Shown: positions 9,561 to 21,595, numbered from the stretch's first letter. The stretch is 64,000 nt of DNA from Pomphorhynchus laevis (GCA_012934845.2 WNNJ02003423.1:1-64000), one strand, 5' to 3'. Numbers and translations are program-made. Notes: generated by a model from the letters alone, not told the origin.

Positions 9561-11663
9561 TTAGACTTCGAGCACAGCGCAAAACTCGCTGTGGTGGGTA
9601 GTCATAAGATTAATAGGTTTGGAACAGCTGGAACGTGGCGAGCGTAAGCATGCGGAAACTGATCGTGCGATTTCAAAACTGATGTCTCGTTTCATCTTTA
9701 TGGCTAGATCAGGATAAGAACGCGTTGACCGATGCGTCAGTTTTGAAGCCGTGGTTTTGATTAATCTTTCCGCTTCAATGCCCATTCCTCCCGAAGTGGA
9801 GAAAATAAGAGGTATGAAAGACCCTCGTTCAACTAGCGCAATCCGTTCACTGTATTTGGCTTTCTTGCGACTCTCGTTGTATTCGAAAACAGACTCAGGC
9901 TTCCTTGATATGTTCGATTGAGCAGGTGCAGCAAATACATTAACATCAAAAAATGTTCGCTCAAATCGACTACCGTGTAGCCCGGAACAAACTATGTCAA
10001 GACGCGCGCTTGGATCACGGGTTGTTGTTCGTTCGAAAGTAATATTTTCAGGAACCTCGGTTAGCTGAGGTTCGCAAGCTACGCCGTGAGATATGCGGCT
10101 AAGATAGTGTGAGATGATGTCGCGGACTGCATTATGCCGGATCGAAGGCAAAGCACCTCGTCTACATGATAAGGAATGAGCCACACTGACTCGAGTGCCG
10201 CAAATGCAGTTGCTAACTCCAATCTTAGGATCAGTATGTCCATACCTTGCGTTCAAAGCATCCCTGAATTCGTTCGAAGAAAGATGAAAATTTTCATGCT
10301 TGAGCGGAAGCGCACTTAACCACGAAGAAGCTCCACTGCGAGCAGCATGCGCGATCAGATTACTGGTTTCGGGTATCGCTAAGATCGGAATTTTAGAGAG
10401 GCGTTCTTGGTGAGATAGTGATCGTAGTGTCTTGATTTCGCTAAGCATAGTTTTCTGCCTCTCTCTTAGGCTATCGCCACCTGAACCAGAATTATAGGTT
10501 GAAATTAGCATGTTTGAGGATTTGCGTTCAAGTGTGGCTATGGTTGCAGGGTTCGCGATACCAATACCTCCAAATTTTAAAGGAGAGCACAATATTGACT
10601 TCCAGTCTTCATCGAGGTCCCAGGACACGAAGTTTGGGAGAAGCTGTGTGATTAAAGTGTGTGACAGATCCGACCAGATAGTGGCTGAGCAGTCGCAGGT
10701 GCGCATTATGTGTGTCCACTTAAATTGGACGGAGTTGATTAATCCTGCAAAAGCGACATGCGGATCTACCTTGGCAACATAATCGAGACGTTGCAGCATT
10801 GTGGTCCATGTAGACAGAAGTTTTGCGGTTGCTGCATTTACAAAATCGTTGGACCCGACTGGACTGCCGAGAATGATGATTCCATCGGTGGAAGTTTTTA
10901 TTTCGGGGTCGGGGAGGTTCGATTGATCAATATGAAGGTGTGATAGGAGGTGAGACTTACGTGTGTTTACGAAATAGCCATACTTTGGTCCATCGGTATG
11001 AAGCACTTCCCATACCTGTTTCAAAACGTCAGTGGTCCCAATAAAGTTGGCGTCATCTGCATACCATTTTTGGAAGACCGACGGAACTTTGCGTTGAATT
11101 GCTTTTATCAAAGGGAGAGAGGTCAGGGCGAAGCCAGCCATCGCAAAAGGATCGCCCTGGGTGAAACCTTCGGTGGAGTATAAGCTTTGACTTCCCACAA
11201 TGAGTTGTGCAGGGTTTGCGTAGACATTACGAAGAGCCCGAGAAAGCGACGGGCATACGAAATCTATGTTGTGTAATGCCACCGCTCTGTTTGTTCGGTT
11301 GAAAGCATTTGAAGCATCGATTGACAAAATACAGCGATCGTCGTGACGGTTAAACTCATCTCTAAGTGTGCTGATGGCGACTTCGATACCGCCTTTTTGA
11401 GAAGCCCCTAATTGAACGGACCCAGCAACGTCCTGAATGTCATTGCGAACAATATCTAGAATGGCCCGGCTTATAATGCGTCTGACAGTATTGCAAATAC
11501 CTATGGGGCGGATTCCTCCTGACTTTTTCTCTAAAGCAACCAGACGGCAAGCGGTGAAAGCATCTAAAGTTCCTGGAGTGAGTGGTTCTGTTGCGACGAA
11601 GATAGCGAATTTGGCAAGTGCTTTGGCTAGGCTGAGTGAGTTCGAATCAAAATCTGTCAGCAT
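9561..11663 (-). pseudogene. RLE polyprotein, RT and endonuclease part
   Basis: A 700-codon frame. The RT carries IRPIGICNTVRRI, LSIDASNAFNRTNR (motif A), EGFTQGDPFAMAGFA (B), KWYADDANF (C) and ILGSPVG. The nuclease region carries CICGTRVSVAHSLSC, GALPSIRHNAVRD, ARLDIVCSG, RTFFDVNVF and YNESRKKAKYSERI. The Asp residues of RT (YADD) and of the nuclease (RLD, FFD) are present. The first residues (MLTDFDSN) belong inside the protein: the true upstream sequence is in another frame (12265-11657). Confidence 0.8.
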
Positions 11664-12265
11664 GTGAAGCCATGAGCGAGCATCAATTCCGGACGGACCC
11701 GAGCTTCCTTTGGTTTTTTACTCGATCTGATAATGTGTGTTTCGTCCAGAGCATAGAACCGGCTGAGATGATGTACATTGGATCCAAGGAACGAAGTAGT
11801 CAAGAGGGTATCTGGATCAGCTTGATGTGCCTCGGGGTGTAAGTCTTGAAGCATTGATATTACTGAAGTGCCATCAATGATATGTTGTGGATGCAGGGCT
11901 TTTGTTTCAATCGTGTCTTCTAGCACAGTCGAGCTGGCTCTTATTTGGCCCTTTGTTACTAGGCCTTGATAACGTTTAACCCAGCTTCTCGGTGGAAGAG
12001 GCTTGCGGGATCCGAAATTACTTTGCAGATACAAAGCTTCGTTATAAAGAGTTTCGTAATCTTTATTTTGCCAACTGACTAATCTTCGCTCGAGAGTCTT
12101 GCGAATCAGCGAGATTTTTCTAGATGGTATTCTTTGCAAAATACAGTGAGAGAAGACCGTTGTTTTCTGTAGTAGTGTCCGAGTGTCGGCCTGGGCTTCT
12201 GAGGATTCCCAATATAAATTGGCCAGGATCTTGACTATTTTGTGACTGGCGGAACAACGTGGCAA
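11657..12265 (-). pseudogene. RLE polyprotein, region between Cys cluster and RT
   Basis: The frame includes LPRCSASHK, HCILQRIPSRKISLIRKTL and RRLVSWQNKDYETL, the block conserved between the Cys cluster and RT in all full copies. The open frame extends slightly upstream of 12265 to HWRPYVIE. It ends by frameshift against the RT frame at 11657-11663. Confidence 0.7.
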
Positions 12266-12375
12266 TTCTATTACGTAAGGTCTCCAATGAGTTAGTCGGT
12301 TATTGATTTAGGGGTGCTGGGTATTTCCTCGTTGAGAAAGTCATTCTGACAAGCATCCGTCGGTTGATTATCAAG

Positions 12376-12549
12376 TTACGTGTTGGATTGAATTGTAGCG
12401 TCGATATTAGAGGTTTTGTTTCTGCATCTCGGTGCGCGGCAGTTAAAGCATATCTTGTTTGACTTAGCGCAGCGGCAACCTTTGCAGACGGCAGCGGGGC
12501 CGTTGCAATTGCAACACAAGTGCTTATCTGATGGTTGTCCGCGAACCAT
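12376..12549 (-). pseudogene. RLE N-terminal Cys-rich module
   Basis: About 57 codons from ATG at 12549: MVRGQPSDKHLCCNCNG, AAVCKGCRCAKSNKICFNC, PRCRNK, then stop. The spacing of ten cysteines matches the N-termini of the other RLE copies. It is the 5' end of the broken element and is separated from the remainder by stop codons. Confidence 0.75.
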
Positions 12550-13039
12550 ACGTTAAACCAAATGTGATTTGCTTCAGAATTGTAATTTTTAAAGGTGTAG
12601 TTAAGTTTGTTGTTTTAGTCGATTAGTGAAAAAGTCGATTTGCTTCTGTTTGTTATCTTCTCGTTGATGATATCTCTTGTAAGTATTTAGCAATCAAGAC
12701 AATTTTAGCTAGTAACTTGTACACTATAATAATGAGAGAAATTATTATACCTCTTTACCTTTCGGTACTGGGTAAACAAAATAAATACACCAAAAGTTTA
12801 TCAATTTTATAAATTGTATTTCAAAATCTTCTCCTACTGTCAATATCGGATAGTGACATATTTTTCAAAATTGGGCAAGTGAAGATATGCAGGTTAGATG
12901 CGCATTAATTTTTGCAAAGAACACAAATGTACAAAGAGCACCGTGCATGTACTGGAATTCTAATAGCGCAGAATTTATCGTGATATCCATGGACATATGC
13001 TCTCCAGATCAGCGGTCTTTTCCTTGCACAGGGTTCTCT

Positions 13040-14602
13040 TTATTTAGTCTGTAAGAATGCCGGAGTAAGATAAAATTCAGAATCCAATGACGTCGTCTTT
13101 CGAAAGAACATGTTCAGGTTAGTAGTAAATGATGCAGTGTGTTCAAGATTAAATGTTGAGCAGATGTATTTAGAGCAAGGTTCTAACGATGATAGTATCG
13201 CTATAACCGATGAAGAACATTTTAGTGAGACTCCAACAATTCGCTTCACGAATCTCCATTGACACCTGTCCAACTGCTGAAAATTGAAGGGACTTAAATC
13301 CGACCAGATAACTGGCAAAGCATATGCAACTATGGGAAGCAACATACTTCGAAAATACCGGAGGGCTCCTGAGAAAGATAAAGAACCTAAGTTTTTTGCA
13401 TAAGAGGTTGCTACAACTAACTTCGAGGATTTACGATGTAGGTGTTCAGTAAATGACCATCTCGACGAAAGTAATACTCCCAAATAATTGTAACTATTGC
13501 AGAATTCTAAATCTACATTGCCTATTCTCAGCATGTCACATCGACGCAAAGGTCCACCTAACCGAAATTTAAGGGCTTTCGATTTATTTACATTCACCGT
13601 CAACTGATTTGATAAACAATAGGATGACAGAGCATCTAACGCACTTTGAGCGGATAAAAGATCTTTAGCTAATATTACTAGATCGTCGGCATAGAGGGTA
13701 CAAGAGACTTCATTCGATGCATGACGAAGATGCATAGGCAAATCCATAACAAAAAAAGAAAATAATATAGGGCTGAGTGGATCTCCCTGTAAAACACCGC
13801 GATTAGCAAAAAAGAAATCAGAGGTGTTGATACCATCAGATACTTTAAGGCGATTAGGCTGAAGCACAAAATAAATAAGATACAAAAAGCGACCACTAAC
13901 GGACACTCTGGTGGAAAGTTTATCAAGTAACAAAGAACGATTCACTGTGTCAAATGCTCGCTCAAAGTCAACAAAAGTAGCATACAACGGTCTACGATTA
14001 GCGAAACAATTGGTGACTTCGTCACGGGCATGCTTTATTGCATCGGACGTTGACCTCTTCGGGCGGAATCCATACTGCTCCGTAGGTAAGAGATGCTCGC
14101 GAAACTTAATAAGGCGCATATACATTATATGAGTCAATAACTTATTACTGTGATTCAATATCGCAATCCCCCTGTACGAATCCAGTGAATCATAGTCACC
14201 TTTGCCCTTATGCAGGATCTTAATTACACCGTCGCGCCACGAAATCGGAAACGGATGACCTGCAAGAAGTAGATTGAAAAGTTCTGTCCAGTAGTCTATC
14301 AAAATATCGATAGTCGACTTTAACTGTTCTACGCATAATTGATCTAACCCGGCAGCTTTATGATCTTTTAAGATTGATAGGGATCTTACGACTTCAAACG
14401 GCGTAAAAGGTAAATTCAGAGGATCTGAACCGTATATTGAATTTATGCATGAAACTGAAGATAAACGTACAGGCATGTCTTCTAATATTGAATGGCGCAA
14501 AATAGATTGGAAGTGTGATTTCCAATTTTCTATTTGAATCCTGGAATATGTTCCAATGTTAGCTTTCTTAAGTATCCACGGTGTCGACTCCGCCTTAGAC
14601 AA
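13040..14602 (-). pseudogene. LINE ORF2, reverse transcriptase domain
   Basis: 520 codons with the non-LTR RT motifs: ISWRDGVIKILHKGKGDY, SYRGIAILN, QYGFRPKRST, FVDFERAFDTVNR (about 210-222), GVLQGDPLSPILF (270-281), YADDLVILA (304-312) and YLGVLLS. The catalytic Asp pair is present. It is separated from the nuclease by a frameshift and an in-frame TGA. It ends without a recognisable zinc knuckle. Confidence 0.8.
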
Positions 14603-14750
14603 TTCCCGTCGTTCAATCTCTAAACGTCATTCTCTACGATACATCGATACAAGTTTAACGTAAAGCCTACGCAAATCTACAAAATCTTTCCTTACCGTTA
14701 AATCGAACCGATAACTTTTATTTAATTGAATTAAATGTTGCTGGAACTGT

Positions 14751-15650
14751 TTAAACCAAGCGGGTTTTACTAGGTATGAGTTTTTTTTTGGAATAGTCGG
14801 ATTCATATCTACAAGCCGATAGAAGGGTGGAAATTACAGAAGTAATGCTGTTCCCCAGTTCTCCTGATCTAAGGAATTGAAAAGCTAGATTTATTTGACT
14901 ATAATCAATTGCTGAAGTACATAATTTCCTGCTAGGTTGACGGGGCAAATCTATTGATTGTATGTTGCATATGCAATCGAAAATACACGAGACAGGTTTG
15001 TGTTTACGAACTAACGCCCATTTTGAAGATAGTACTAGCCCTATATGTCTTACATGCACGTTAGTAAATATGATGTCTATACAGCTTTTACCTGTAGAAG
15101 ATTCGTAGGACCAATTTTCATTAGGGACGTATAACTTTAGATTTATAGACTTAAAGTAATTGACAAGAATTCGCAATTTTCCTGTGATTGGACTGGTGAA
15201 TCTTGCATTAAAATCTCCTGCGATAATTATCGGGACTGTGCTGTTTAGAGTTGAAAGAAGCTGAGAAATTTCGTCAATTATATCTGCCGCGGTAAGTGTG
15301 GGTTTGAAATAGCATGCGATAAAAGTGATGACAGGTGTTTCAAGCAGTATAGAATTCAGCAAATACCTACATTGCCAATCCCTGAAGGCCCTATTTAAAC
15401 CTAAAATTATTCCACCCGCGGGGCGACCACGAATGCCCAATAAAGCAGGATTGTCAAATGTATAAAAACCAGGTAAAGAATAATTATTAGTAAACATGGT
15501 CTCTAATAGTACCACAACGTGAAAGGTATCGAACCAGGATTCAATATCTTGCTCGATCAAAGACGCCAAACCTTCCACATTAAATAGTAACAGTCTAAAA
15601 GACTTGTGGTGCTCACAAACCTGACTACCACTTCTTGCAGAAGAGGATAG
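14751..15650 (-). pseudogene. LINE ORF2, AP-endonuclease domain
   Basis: The frame runs LLLFNVEGLASLIE, LLETMF (catalytic Glu), IIIAGDFNARF, SCIDIIFTN and a terminal RKHKPVSC. These are the APE motifs of APE-type LINEs, with the final His kept but the usual Ser-Asp of SDH replaced. The last codons (KKKLIPSKTRLV) are out of frame: after a shift in the A-run the protein continues as SYLVKPAWFKQFQQ toward the RT. Confidence 0.75.
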
Positions 15651-16718
15651 TCATATAGACGACCCATCCATTAATGAGGAATTAACGGGTGTTGTGCTTA
15701 CCTTTCCATTATTCGGTCTACGAACAATTTGAAAATTTCTAATTATGTAATTACTATTTGGGTTTGCAAGTCTTGTCTCTTGTAGCTGTTTGCGCAAAAC
15801 CTGATTGGCAACACGCTCTTCGGGGAAAAAATCCGGCATGATGTAAACATTCCCAAAACGATCAACTTTTCTCAATTTATAAGAGTTTGATAAAACGTTG
15901 CTGGCCGTTACCTCGTCCGTTGAAACTAAAGTCCACGGAGGAATGTCTGTTCTTTTGGCTGGAAGTCGATGGACCTTAATTGAAAATTTTGCAGTTATTT
16001 GAATGCCTACAGCGGATAAAATGTCTCTAACACTAGCTTTATCATCCGCTGTATTTGGTAGATTGCGTATAATAAAATTTGACGAGCGCAAAGCTGATTT
16101 TTTGCAACTGTTAATGATTTCCAACGGGGAGCAGATACTTGATTTAATATTAGAAGTGGCAAGGATAGAACGCGTTACTTCTCTACGTACTACACTTGCG
16201 AAACTACGATTCTGAAATGGAGAGGGTTTGTGAGATGATAGATTTTGAGAAAGGTTAGAAGATATTTCCTTGGATTGTGCTAATTTTAGTTCATCGATCT
16301 TAGCCTCCAAATTGCTTATAGCAACATTCGCCTGTTCTAAGGATTGTTCTATAGTTGTAATGCGTTTTGCAGCACAAATTCCACAGATGAATCGCTGAAG
16401 AAAGAAATCTCGAGATACCCTACGAGGAGACTTGACAACAGTATATAAAGAACAACCAAAACCGTCACATTTCAATTCAAATGACACGTACTCGCTAGAA
16501 TCATCGTGACTTAACGGAATGGAATCAAGCTTATCTACGCTACGTGCAGTAAGCTGAGACAAGTATGCAGATGTGGGAGCGTCAATAGAAGAATTCGCAC
16601 GGTTGGAACACCTGCTACCAGGAAGGCAATCGACACAGAGTTTGCCGGACTTTGCACACAAACAGCTTTTGCAAACAGCATTTCGACCATTACATTGGCA
16701 ACAATGAGAAGCAGACAT
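15651..16718 (-). CDS. LINE ORF1 with Cys-rich, PHD-like and coiled-coil regions
   Basis: 355 residues, presumed RNA-binding partner of ORF2. Residues 6-40 form the cluster CCQCNG, AVCKSCLCAKSGKLCVDC, RCSNR, whose Cys spacing matches the RLE N-termini nearby. A second Cys set (C84, C89, C112, C115) looks PHD/RING-like. Residues about 118-150 are coiled-coil-like (IEQSLEQANVAISNLEAKI). The C-terminal third (SSNFIIRNLPN, then VANQVLRKQLQ, NYIIRNFQIVRR) resembles the RRM-like and C-terminal domains of CR1/L1-type ORF1 proteins. The start ATG lies just before the cluster. The frame is intact. Confidence 0.8.
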   Translation of the reverse strand: MSASHCCQCNGRNAVCKSCLCAKSGKLCVDCLPGSRCSNRANSSIDAPTSAYLSQLTARSVDKLDSIPLSHDDSSEYVSFELKCDGFGCSLYTVVKSPRRVSRDFFLQRFICGICAAKRITTIEQSLEQANVAISNLEAKIDELKLAQSKEISSNLSQNLSSHKPSPFQNRSFASVVRREVTRSILATSNIKSSICSPLEIINSCKKSALRSSNFIIRNLPNTADDKASVRDILSAVGIQITAKFSIKVHRLPAKRTDIPPWTLVSTDEVTASNVLSNSYKLRKVDRFGNVYIMPDFFPEERVANQVLRKQLQETRLANPNSNYIIRNFQIVRRPNNGKVSTTPVNSSLMDGSSI

Positions 16719-16760
16719 TTTTCTTTTGTAATTAGCTTGAACAATGATTGCTGCTCGACA

Positions 16761-16944
16761 CTCGTTGCTCGAAGGTTGTCGTAATATTGCTTGTCAGTAG
16801 ATTGTGTATTGTCAGTAGATTGTGTATTGTATTTACTTTAGATTGACTTTTTATATTGTATGTTATTTTATTGTAAGTATTTAACAATCAAGACAATTTT
16901 ATCTCCGATAAAATTAAGACAATCAAGACAATTTTATTATTATT
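16761..16944 (-). promoter_or_regulatory. Retroelement leader with 18-bp tandem repeat
   Basis: An 18-bp unit (GTCAGTAGATTGTGTATT) is repeated exactly at 16793-16810 and 16811-16828. Read on the minus strand it contains CTAAAGTAAATACAA, ACAATAAAATAACATACA and AAATTGTCTTGATTG, each also found in leaders of RLE elements. It is probably the 5' leader/promoter region of the LINE. Ends in TTATTATTAATAATAAT. Confidence 0.5.
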
Positions 16945-18630
16945 AATAATAATTTTTTTTAATGTGAAAACTGATTTATTGAGAAATTTACAATGATGAT
17001 TGTTACTCTCAAATGGGCCGTAATGTTTATTAAAGTTTAAACAATAAGTTTTCTCAAGCTATTGTCGTCATCTGCCGACAGGGATGCCGTCTTGTCGAGC
17101 GAGGACACCGGAGGCTCGCAGACACTGCACGAGCTAATGCAAATCCGATGCGCCTCTTTAGGTGACTTAGTACACTTGGGTAAGCGGATCTGTTACTCAG
17201 GGTTCGCTTGGCGGTGATATCTCTGAGTATACCCATGGCGTATTTTCCGATTCCGCCAGAAGTCGAGAATATGGCAGGAACAAAATATCCGTGTTCGACG
17301 ATTGATATTCTCTCAGCATACTTTGACTGCTTACGGGATTCATTGTAGAGGAAAGAGGATTCTGGGCTACGGTTGACGTTAGATTGGGCAAGTGTTGAAA
17401 AAACGTTGACGTCTATAAACGTCCGCTCGAATCTTTCGCCCCGCATCCCACAGCATACCACATCGAGTCGTGCACCGCTTTCTCTTGACGTTGTTTCCTT
17501 CTCGAAGATCAATGTCTCCGGAACCTCCGCAAGTACGGGCTCAGTAGCAACTCCATGGCATACCTCCGAAAGTTCTAAGGCAAGGATGTCGCGTACGGCA
17601 TTATGGCGTATAATCGGAAGACCACCCGTTTTACAGGAGAGAGCATGACTGACAGACTGTGTTGTTCCACATGCGCATTTGTCTTGAGATACGTTTGGGG
17701 GGGGTCCAACCATAACGCGAACATAAGGCATCACTGAACTCGTTACGACTGAGATGAAAACCATCCTTGACGAGCGGTAGTGCACTTAACCAAGTTGACG
17801 CACCAACCATTGCAGCATGTGCGATAATGTTGGAAGATGCCGAGTCCATGCACTGGATAGTGGAAAGTAATTTGTTTTGGAAAGCCTGTGTCCTCATTTT
17901 AGAAATATTGTGAATTGTAGATTTCTGCAAATGACACAGATCGATGACATTTAGCCCGTAATCGAATGTTTTGCAAATTTTTTCCGAGTATTCATACTCA
18001 ACGGCACATGCATGTGTCGGGTCCGTGATCCCAATACCACCCAACTTTATCGGAATTGATAAAACTGATTTCCAGTTCGAGTCAACCTTGATTTGTGTTA
18101 ATTCAGGTATTAACCTTTCGAAAATGGTCGAACTTACTGAATCAAATTGGGATGGTGAACACTGGACAGTTCTTAGCAGATGGGACCATTTGAACTGAAA
18201 CGATTTTGTGAAACCGACATACGCTACATGAGGGTCAACGTAGGAAATCGACACGAGGCGTTCCAATAACGAAACCCATTTACAACATTTTTCGGATATA
18301 TAGTCGTCGATAAACTTTTCCGTACCAACCGGTGCGCCCAAAATTGAAATGCCTGAAATCGAGTGATTAACCGCTATTTTTGGAGTAGAAAAGTCAGCAC
18401 TCGGATGACCTAGTAGTTGCGTTTTTGTCGCATTGACATGATAACCATATATTGGTCCTTTTCTAATTAGTATTTCCCATACTTTCTGCAAGTCGACCAT
18501 AGTCCCTACGAAATTCGAATCGTCTGCAAACCATCGTTGCAGCACACTAGGAACCGCTCTAGCGATTTCATTCACCAATGGAAGAGTAGCCATCGAGAAA
18601 GCCGCCACCAAGCCAGTTTTAATATTCAAA
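16945..18630 (-). mobile_element. 5'-truncated RLE retrotransposon
   Basis: Two frames, 18629-17631 and 17785-17054, cover the protein from just after RT motif B (AAFSMATLPLVNEIA) to the C-terminus, with one frameshift near 17640. The RT active site is WFADDSN rather than WYADD. The nuclease region shows ARLDVVCCG, RTFIDVNVF, YNESRKQSKYAERI. The 3' UTR has the conserved motif at 17002-17019, and the tail abuts TTATTATTAATAATAAT at 16928-16944. The 3' 430 bp are nearly identical to 21846-22277. Confidence 0.8.
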
Positions 18631-18641
18631 AAGTCACTAAA

Positions 18642-21005
18642 TTATTCTTCATTGATTAAACATAAATCCCTTTGAGGACGATTTATAGCTGATCGAGCTC
18701 CACGGATACATCGAGAAGTCATCTTTGCAAGGATAACGCTGATGCCACTACGTAATCTGCTTATTTCATCGTTGTATGAGCTGTTATGACTCCTTGCCAT
18801 GGAGCCCGCGATTCTCTTTAACAGGATTGCCGCTTCCGTACCCGCCCCTCCGAGCATCGAAAAAACTACGGGAATAAATGACGCATGCTCTATGCTATTT
18901 ACTCTCTCAAGATACTTCCTTTTCTTCCTTAGTTCATGATATTCGAAGCATGGTCCGATACTCTTACTGGAGTTAGAGGGAGCGTATGCGTTGAACACGC
19001 AGATATCAAGGAAAGTACACTCCGTTCTGTCTCCAAAGATTCCGGAACATGATATGTCAAGTCTCGCTTCACGATCAATAGTTGTACCGTAATTTTGGAA
19101 GCATATTTCATCATGCAGAGGGGATAGTTTTGGCTCGATTGCTACGTTACGACAACATTCAGATAATCTATTCGCTAGAAAATCACGGACGGCATCGTGT
19201 CTCATTGATGGCAAGCCGCCTAAAGGGCACGAGAAAGTGTGTGATATCGAGTTTTGTTCTTTACATTGGCAGTATTTCGGTGATGAGGGATGGAGAAATC
19301 CGTATCTGGTGGCTAGTGCATCTTGAAAGACTGTATTACTTATTCTGGAAGAATAACTGTTTGTTGGGTATGTTGACAACCACGAAGATGATCCAGATAC
19401 TGATGCATGCTCGATGGCATTCTTGAGAGTAGGGTCGACCTGATTTATAATGTCATTGCGATTCATCCTTTCCGCTTTTAAACGGTTAGCACGAATTTCT
19501 TTACATAATCTGTTTTGATTATTTATTAGATCTAGCCCCGTAACGTCTCCTAAACATGGCTCGCACACCATACGTGAAGCGTTATATTCTTGGTCTACTG
19601 AACGCATAGGGTCTTTAACGCCGATACCACCATCTCTCAAAGTCATGTTAAACACCCTCCATAGAACTTCATTTGTTTCAATGTCAATTCCAGTTAATTC
19701 AGTTATCATCGATCTTATCGATTGTGCCAGCGCCTCAAACCACTCAATCGAGCAATGACATGACCGTTGCATATGTATCCATTTTTGTTGAAGAGATCTT
19801 ATGAGAGCAACGAAAGCAATCTGTAGCTCTGAACGACCGATTTGTGTGAGACGAGTAACTGTCTCGATCAACGAACGTACATCAGATTGAATATGCTCTT
19901 TTACAAAGTCATCCTTTCCAATGGGAGACCCCAATATAGACACGCCATCCATGTCAACAGAAATTTGAAGATCATCAAATAAAGCGTGGAGCGTTTCAGC
20001 TATACATCCATTTCCGTATAGTCGACATTTCGCCGGATTAACGAAGAAACCATATGACGGTCCAATTTTTCGTAGCAGTTCAAACGCCATCTTCACTGTA
20101 TCAGGATCACCCACCATATTGCCGTCATCAGCATACCAGCATTGGAGCACATCAGGATACTCCGCAGATATCTTTTGTATCATAGGAAGTGTAGCTGCAG
20201 CATAAGCAGACATCGATAAAACATCTCCCTGTGTAAATCCTTCTTGGGAGAGTATGATTTCATTCCCAATTGTCAATGACGTCGGATTTCTATAGAGGTT
20301 TGACAGAACATTCGATAGCGCTGGGCACATTTGTGGCATGTTGGCCAGGGCAGTTTTTCTGTTGATTCGATTAAATGCATTATCTGCATCAATAGTCAAG
20401 ACCACCGAATTTGGTTTACTCGATAACAAATCACGTAAGGCATGGACTACACATTCAGTACCTGCGCGCTGACCAGCACAAAACTGTGTTTTACCGCATA
20501 TCTGTTGTAGCTGTGGCCGTGCAACATCAAGTATGACTTTCGATACGATACGTCTTGAGACATCACCTATTCCAATTAAACGCACACCTGGATTCTTACT
20601 TAATGCAATAAGGCGGCTTGTCGTAAAAGCTTTGATCGACTCATCAGAAACTTCCTTAGTAGCGATTCGTTGAGCAAACAATGCTAGCGCATCCGCTAAT
20701 TTTTGTGACTCCGTACCGAAATTCGAAAGCATTTCGGTCCATGCTTTAGCGTCCATTCCAGAAGGTCCTGCACTACCCTTTGTTCTCTTAGCAGCCTCAA
20801 TTATTTTTGATCCGTCAATACTCTCGAAAGCAACTTGGTTGAAGTCATGTATTTCGGTTATTGGTTGAGTGACTAGTGCTTCCTCATGTATGTCAGCTGG
20901 TTGTGGATGCTTATCAATAAGTATCTGTCTCACTGATTTACCACATGTTAAAGTATCCAGGCCCATTGGCACGCCTTGTCCATACTCTGTCTTGATTAAT
21001 TTCAT
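18642..21005 (-). pseudogene. RLE polyprotein, RT and endonuclease part
   Basis: 787 codons. RT: GSAGPSGMDA, VRLIGIGDVSRRI, VLTIDADNAFNRINR, QEGFTQGDVLSM, CWYADDGNMVG, ILGSPIG. C-terminal: SGSSSWLSTYPT, CQCKEQNSISHTFSC, GGLPSMRHDAVRD, REARLDISCSG, CTFLDICVFN, YHELRKKRKYLERV, then a basic tail ending CLINEE. RT and nuclease Asp residues are conserved. The N-terminus is in another frame upstream. Confidence 0.8.
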
Positions 21006-21064
21006 CGCTGCCGTTATCTTACCATTGAGAACAAACTTCCGAAATAGCTTCGTTGTATCGTTGG

Positions 21065-21595
21065 TTATATTGTTGTGTGATTTTTTACGTCAAGGCGCTG
21101 GAGATATCTAGCTTCGTTTAGTAGAGATGAGATGTCTCCAGAGGACCAGCTAGCGAGACGTCTTGCTAATAAAGCCTTGAGCTTTCGCGTATTCGAATAT
21201 CCACTACGTTGTAGAACTAATTGACAAAGTGATATTGCACGTATGAGTGAATCCGTGTTTGATGATGCTCCCTCATATATTCGAGTAAGTTCAGCGATGA
21301 AAATTTTCGATTCAGAACAACGTGGCAATCGAAACAGATTAGGTTTCCATAGAATTACCTCATCGTACACTTCATCCATTTGGACAGCCTTTTTGGTTGG
21401 AACGTCGGCAGACTCTGTGAAAATAAGGACATTATCGCCCTCTAGTGTAGGTACTTCTAGTCGATTTGAGCAGTTCCTAGCAAGGCAGTCCATACACGAT
21501 TTTCCAGACCTTGCGCATTTACACCCCTTGCAGCGTGCCGCTTGGCCATTGCATGTACAGCATCTGGGCATATCAGCAGGCTTTCCCCGAGGCAT
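21065..21595 (-). pseudogene. RLE N-terminal Cys-rich domain
   Basis: 176 codons from ATG 21595: MPRGKPADMPRCCTCNG, ARCKGCKCARSGKSCMDC, NCSNR (Cys cluster residues about 12-45), then ILWKPNLFRLPRCSESK and LCQLVLQRSG. It ends by frameshift. The Cys cluster resembles a CXC-type zinc cluster (inference from spacing). Confidence 0.8.

Larger units (their letters stand above)
9456..12600 (-). mobile_element. Full-length but broken RLE retrotransposon
   Basis: Contains all parts of the RLE element: Cys-rich N-terminus (12549-12376), middle (12265-11657), RT plus nuclease (11663-9561) and a short 3' UTR ending in a poly-T run at 9461-9470. The frame is broken near 12380-12300 (stops and shift) and by a frameshift at about 11660. 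Its leader at 12655-12715 shares AAATTGTCTTGATTG and AAATACTTACAA with the leader of the APE LINE next to it. No TSD was recognised. Confidence 0.8.
12721..16760 (-). mobile_element. APE-type LINE with Cys-rich ORF1
   Basis: Two-ORF LINE on the minus strand: ORF1 (16718-15651), then ORF2 with apurinic-like endonuclease (15650-14751) and RT (14602-13040), then a 3' UTR to about 12721 beside ATAATAATG. ORF2 carries one frameshift in an A-run near 14780 and one in-frame TGA near 14630. Neither RT nor nuclease resembles the RLE class, yet ORF1 begins with the same Cys-rich module and the leader (16760-16930) is shared with RLE elements. Clade within APE LINEs not resolved. Confidence 0.8.
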
